From assembly GCA_902465325.1 (NCBI GenBank), contig CABQMV010000028.1:1-17494 (forward strand): a stretch of 17,494 nucleotides of DNA, in the 5' to 3' direction. Made by a program: the position numbers and the translations under genes. Every line of letters begins with the position of its first letter. Position 1 is the stretch's first letter. Below the pieces are notes generated by a model. It had not been told where the DNA came from, did no database searches, and saw nothing but the letters and a program-made list of their open reading frames with translations. Below are positions 15,915 to 17,494 of the stretch, in pieces. Source of the stretch: an uncultured Oscillospiraceae bacterium. GTDB taxonomy: Bacteria > Bacillota > Clostridia > UBA1212 > SIG427.

Positions 15915-15978
15915 AGTAGTAAAAAAAGTAGTAAATTAAAGGCTGTCTCCCCATTTTACTACTCGGCATTTACTACCC
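15915..15978. repeat. Four DR2-like arm-type repeats at the element end
   Basis: Tn916 integrase binds DR2 arm sites of the form AGTAGTAAATT. Here AGTAGTAAAAAA (15915-15926) and AGTAGTAAATTA (15927-15938) lie head to tail, exactly 12 bp apart. Two inverted copies follow: GAGTAGTAAAAT (minus, 15964-15953) and GGGTAGTAAATG (minus, 15978-15967). The inverted pair overlaps the last codons and stop of the integrase gene (GTA GTA AAT GCC GAG TAG). Confidence 0.75.
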
Positions 15979-17158
15979 TTTTCAATTCCTCTTTTGCGTC
16001 GTCATAACCTATGTGCGTGTAGGTATTCAAGGTTACTCCAATATCAGAGTGTCCCATAAGGTATTGTAGGGTTTTCGGGTTCATGCCGCTTTTTGCCATA
16101 TTAGAACAAAAGGTATGTCTGCAAACGTGCGGCGTAACTTTCGGCATTTGTACTTTATAAATACTGTTGTACTTCTCGCAGATATGTTGAAAATATTTTT
16201 CCCAGTGCAGAGCCACCATAGGCATATCATTCTTATCCAAATATAAGAAACCGCATTTGCCGTCTATCATAGGCTCCACTCTTGGCTTCTTCCTGTTGGA
16301 AATAATCCGCTCAAAGCACTCGTACACTTCATCAGACATGGGGATTTCTCTTGTCCCGCAAGTGGTCTTTGTATCTTCAATCACATATTCCATGTTTCTT
16401 TTTCGTTGGAGCTGATGATTGACACTGATTTTTCTATTCTTCATATCAATATCCGCAAGTGTCAGTCCAACAAATTCAGAGATACGCAGCCCGGTCTTAA
16501 ACAGGATATATATTCCCTCATAGTATCTGCAAAAATGCTTGTCGTTCGCCACAAATTCAAGGAAAGTCCTTTCTTGCTTTCTTGTGATTGCTTCTCTTGT
16601 CACGCTGTCATTCACAACAACAGTGGCAAGTTGAAATTCAAACGGATTTTTGCGTATCAAATCATCATCAACCGCCATTTGAAATGCAGGTCTAACGACA
16701 CCCCTTATAGAGTGAATGGAGCTGTAACCCCGTCCGTCTTTCTGCAATTTTATCAGCCAGCACTTTGCGTCAGACAATTTAACCTTGTCAATTCTCCTTT
16801 TACCAAATTCTTCTTTTTTGATAATGTTAAGAACAAAGTTATAATTTGCTTCTGTGTTGTGCCGTACCCCTGTTTTCTGTAACAGATACTTTCTAACCAG
16901 TTGTTCCACCGTCATTTCTCCGCCGCGTGGGACGATTTCATCATCAATATCTTTTAATATCAATTTTTCCTTTTCCCTTAAAGAAAGGTCGTCCCGTTTT
17001 CCCGGCGGGGTCTTATCTGTCTTTTCCAGTTTCCAACTGTAAACAAACTGTGGTTTCCCAGTTGTATCAATATATTTGTACGCATATCTTCCGTCCCGGC
17101 GTTGGCTCTCTCCGCTGCGAAGAATACGATTTCGGCTGTCCCGCCTTTTCCCGCTCAT
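15959..17158 (-). CDS. int: Tn916-family tyrosine integrase
   Basis: Cuts and joins the element ends for excision and insertion. It has 399 residues, close to Tn916 Int (about 405), which begins with the similar MSEKRRDNRG; here MSGKRRDSRNRILRSGES. The N-terminal arm-binding domain covers about 1-75 (DGRYAYKYIDTTGKPQFVYSW), a SAM-like core-binding domain about 80-180, and the catalytic domain about 185-399. Catalytic residues seen are Arg225 (TGLRISEF), Lys264 (EDTKTT), His344 and Arg347 (TPHVCRHTF), His370 (LMGHSD) and Tyr380 (LNTYTH). Longer in-frame starts at 17179 and 17164 are rejected: AAAGGAG at 17172-17166 is 7 nt before the ATG at 17158 but only 1 nt before 17164. It is downstream of xis and has its own likely promoter at 17205-17233. 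All key residues are present, so it is probably active. Confidence 0.96.
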   Translation of the reverse strand: MSGKRRDSRNRILRSGESQRRDGRYAYKYIDTTGKPQFVYSWKLEKTDKTPPGKRDDLSLREKEKLILKDIDDEIVPRGGEMTVEQLVRKYLLQKTGVRHNTEANYNFVLNIIKKEEFGKRRIDKVKLSDAKCWLIKLQKDGRGYSSIHSIRGVVRPAFQMAVDDDLIRKNPFEFQLATVVVNDSVTREAITRKQERTFLEFVANDKHFCRYYEGIYILFKTGLRISEFVGLTLADIDMKNRKISVNHQLQRKRNMEYVIEDTKTTCGTREIPMSDEVYECFERIISNRKKPRVEPMIDGKCGFLYLDKNDMPMVALHWEKYFQHICEKYNSIYKVQMPKVTPHVCRHTFCSNMAKSGMNPKTLQYLMGHSDIGVTLNTYTHIGYDDAKEELKRVVNAE

Positions 17159-17177
17159 GTCCATGCTCCTTTCATAC

Positions 17178-17230
17178 AAAAAGAGCCCTGCCGTGATATA
17201 CTAAATTATACCATAGGCAGAACCCCTTTT
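17178..17230 (-). terminator. Terminator-like hairpin between xis and int
   Basis: In minus-strand RNA, the arm at 17226-17216 (GGGGUUCUGCC) pairs with 17192-17182 (GGCAGGGCUCU), an 11-bp stem with four G-U pairs, extended by AAAA/UUUU. A run of five U (17182-17178) follows at once. The loop is 23 nt, larger than usual. It would stop or attenuate transcripts running from xis into int. Confidence 0.55.
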
Positions 17231-17233
17231 CTA
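17205..17233 (-). promoter_or_regulatory. int: Internal promoter of int, set inside the hairpin
   Basis: On the minus strand, TATAAT (17210-17205) is preceded by TGG (extended -10) and by TAGAAA (17233-17228, four of six matches to TTGACA) at a 17-nt spacer. Transcription would begin near 17198, about 40 nt before the ATG at 17158. The -10 lies in the loop of the hairpin at 17178-17230, so RNA from this promoter lacks the 5' arm. Confidence 0.6.
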
Positions 17234-17306
17234 TTCTTAATTTAAGCAGCACTGAAAGCGGAAATGCCTGAACAGCTATCCGGCATTACTACTGCTTACA
17301 TCATTG

Positions 17307-17494
17307 TCATATTGATGTTAAATCATCTAAAAATTTCTCAAATTGTTTTCTTTTTACCAAAAATTTCACTCCATTTTGAATGATAAATCCAGAGTCCAGA
17401 TTATCAGAAACGATTTTTCTTAATTTCTTTTCGCCAATATTGAAATATGCCGACGCTTCTTCAATCGTTAAACAAAATTTATCTTTTATTTGAA
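17307..17494 (-). CDS. xis: Tn916-type excisionase, 5' end cut by window edge
   Basis: A small DNA-binding directionality factor that promotes excision by bending element ends and guiding Int. I translated the minus strand: the last 61 residues are visible and the frame is open at the right edge. They include CLTIEEASAYFNIGEKKLRK, which is the winged-helix type recognition segment, and the tail VKRKQFEKFLDDLTSI. Tn916 Xis (67 residues) has the similar [20 protein letters not shown] and KRKQFEKIIDTLDAI. Only about six N-terminal residues should be missing. The stop at 17307 is followed by a 76-nt spacer (17231-17306, nothing recognised) and then by the hairpin and int promoter. Confidence 0.92.
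   Translation of the reverse strand, partial: QIKDKFCLTIEEASAYFNIGEKKLRKIVSDNLDSGFIIQNGVKFLVKRKQFEKFLDDLTSI

Larger units (their letters stand above)
15850..17494 (-). mobile_element. End of a Tn916-family integrative conjugative element (int-xis end)
   Basis: The recombination end of an element of the Tn916 family, reaching beyond the right edge. The evidence is a Tn916-like tyrosine integrase and excisionase in the expected order and orientation, with DR2-like arm sites between int and the nearest host gene. The left boundary given is approximate and could lie anywhere from about 15796 to 15914. The conjugation and accessory genes would be to the right of the window. Confidence 0.82.

Noticed and set aside
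16406..16882. A 158-codon open frame on the plus strand opposite int
   Set aside because: It is antisense to the conserved integrase catalytic domain and shows no protein-like pattern.

Overview
The window looks like a chromosome segment of a low-to-mid GC Gram-positive anaerobe, most likely a Lachnospiraceae-type Clostridia. This is judged from protein style, AGGAGG ribosome sites, sigma-A promoters with extended -10 boxes, and a Tn916-type recombination module at the right edge. I could not search a database, so the taxon is an inference.

Layout. Positions 1-6659 (minus strand) form one co-directional block. In transcription order it holds a dCMP deaminase, D-3-phosphoglycerate dehydrogenase (serA), an AEC-family permease, purE, purM, purN and purH. 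purH runs off the left edge with its 3' end missing. Gaps are short (6-46 nt) and the last three genes overlap, so a single transcript is plausible. It would tie serine supply (source of glycine and one-carbon units) to purine synthesis. Position 6659 faces a divergent promoter pair. Rightwards from it runs a secreted, membrane-anchored protein of unknown function (6844-8337), closed by a strong intrinsic terminator.

Positions 8431-9860 hold a CNNM/CorC-type membrane protein behind a perfect consensus promoter. It converges on, and overlaps by 53 bp, the minus-strand operon 12601-9808: cyclophilin, galE, an HdeD/DUF308-like membrane protein and a TraX-like membrane protein. A second divergent promoter pair (12643-12735) separates that operon from a rightward pair, a Na/Pi cotransporter with PhoU-like tail and an amidohydrolase (12775-15350). 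The amidohydrolase gene overlaps tail-to-tail by 23 bp with a minus-strand low-molecular-weight protein tyrosine phosphatase (15795-15328).

From somewhere between 15796 and about 15914 to the right edge lies the end of a Tn916-family integrative conjugative element. It shows arm-type DR2-like repeats, a 399-residue tyrosine integrase and a partial excisionase. The host phosphatase gene beside the junction is intact. The most interesting local architecture is between xis and int: an integrase promoter sits inside the loop of a terminator-like hairpin. Transcripts coming from xis could be stopped there, while transcripts from the internal promoter lack the 5' arm and would escape.

Most of the window is ordinary housekeeping sequence. 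I see no CRISPR array, RNA gene, riboswitch or defence system. The points worth a second look are the xis/int control region, the unknown surface protein, the motif-poor TraX homologue and the hairpin and overlaps at the convergent gene ends.
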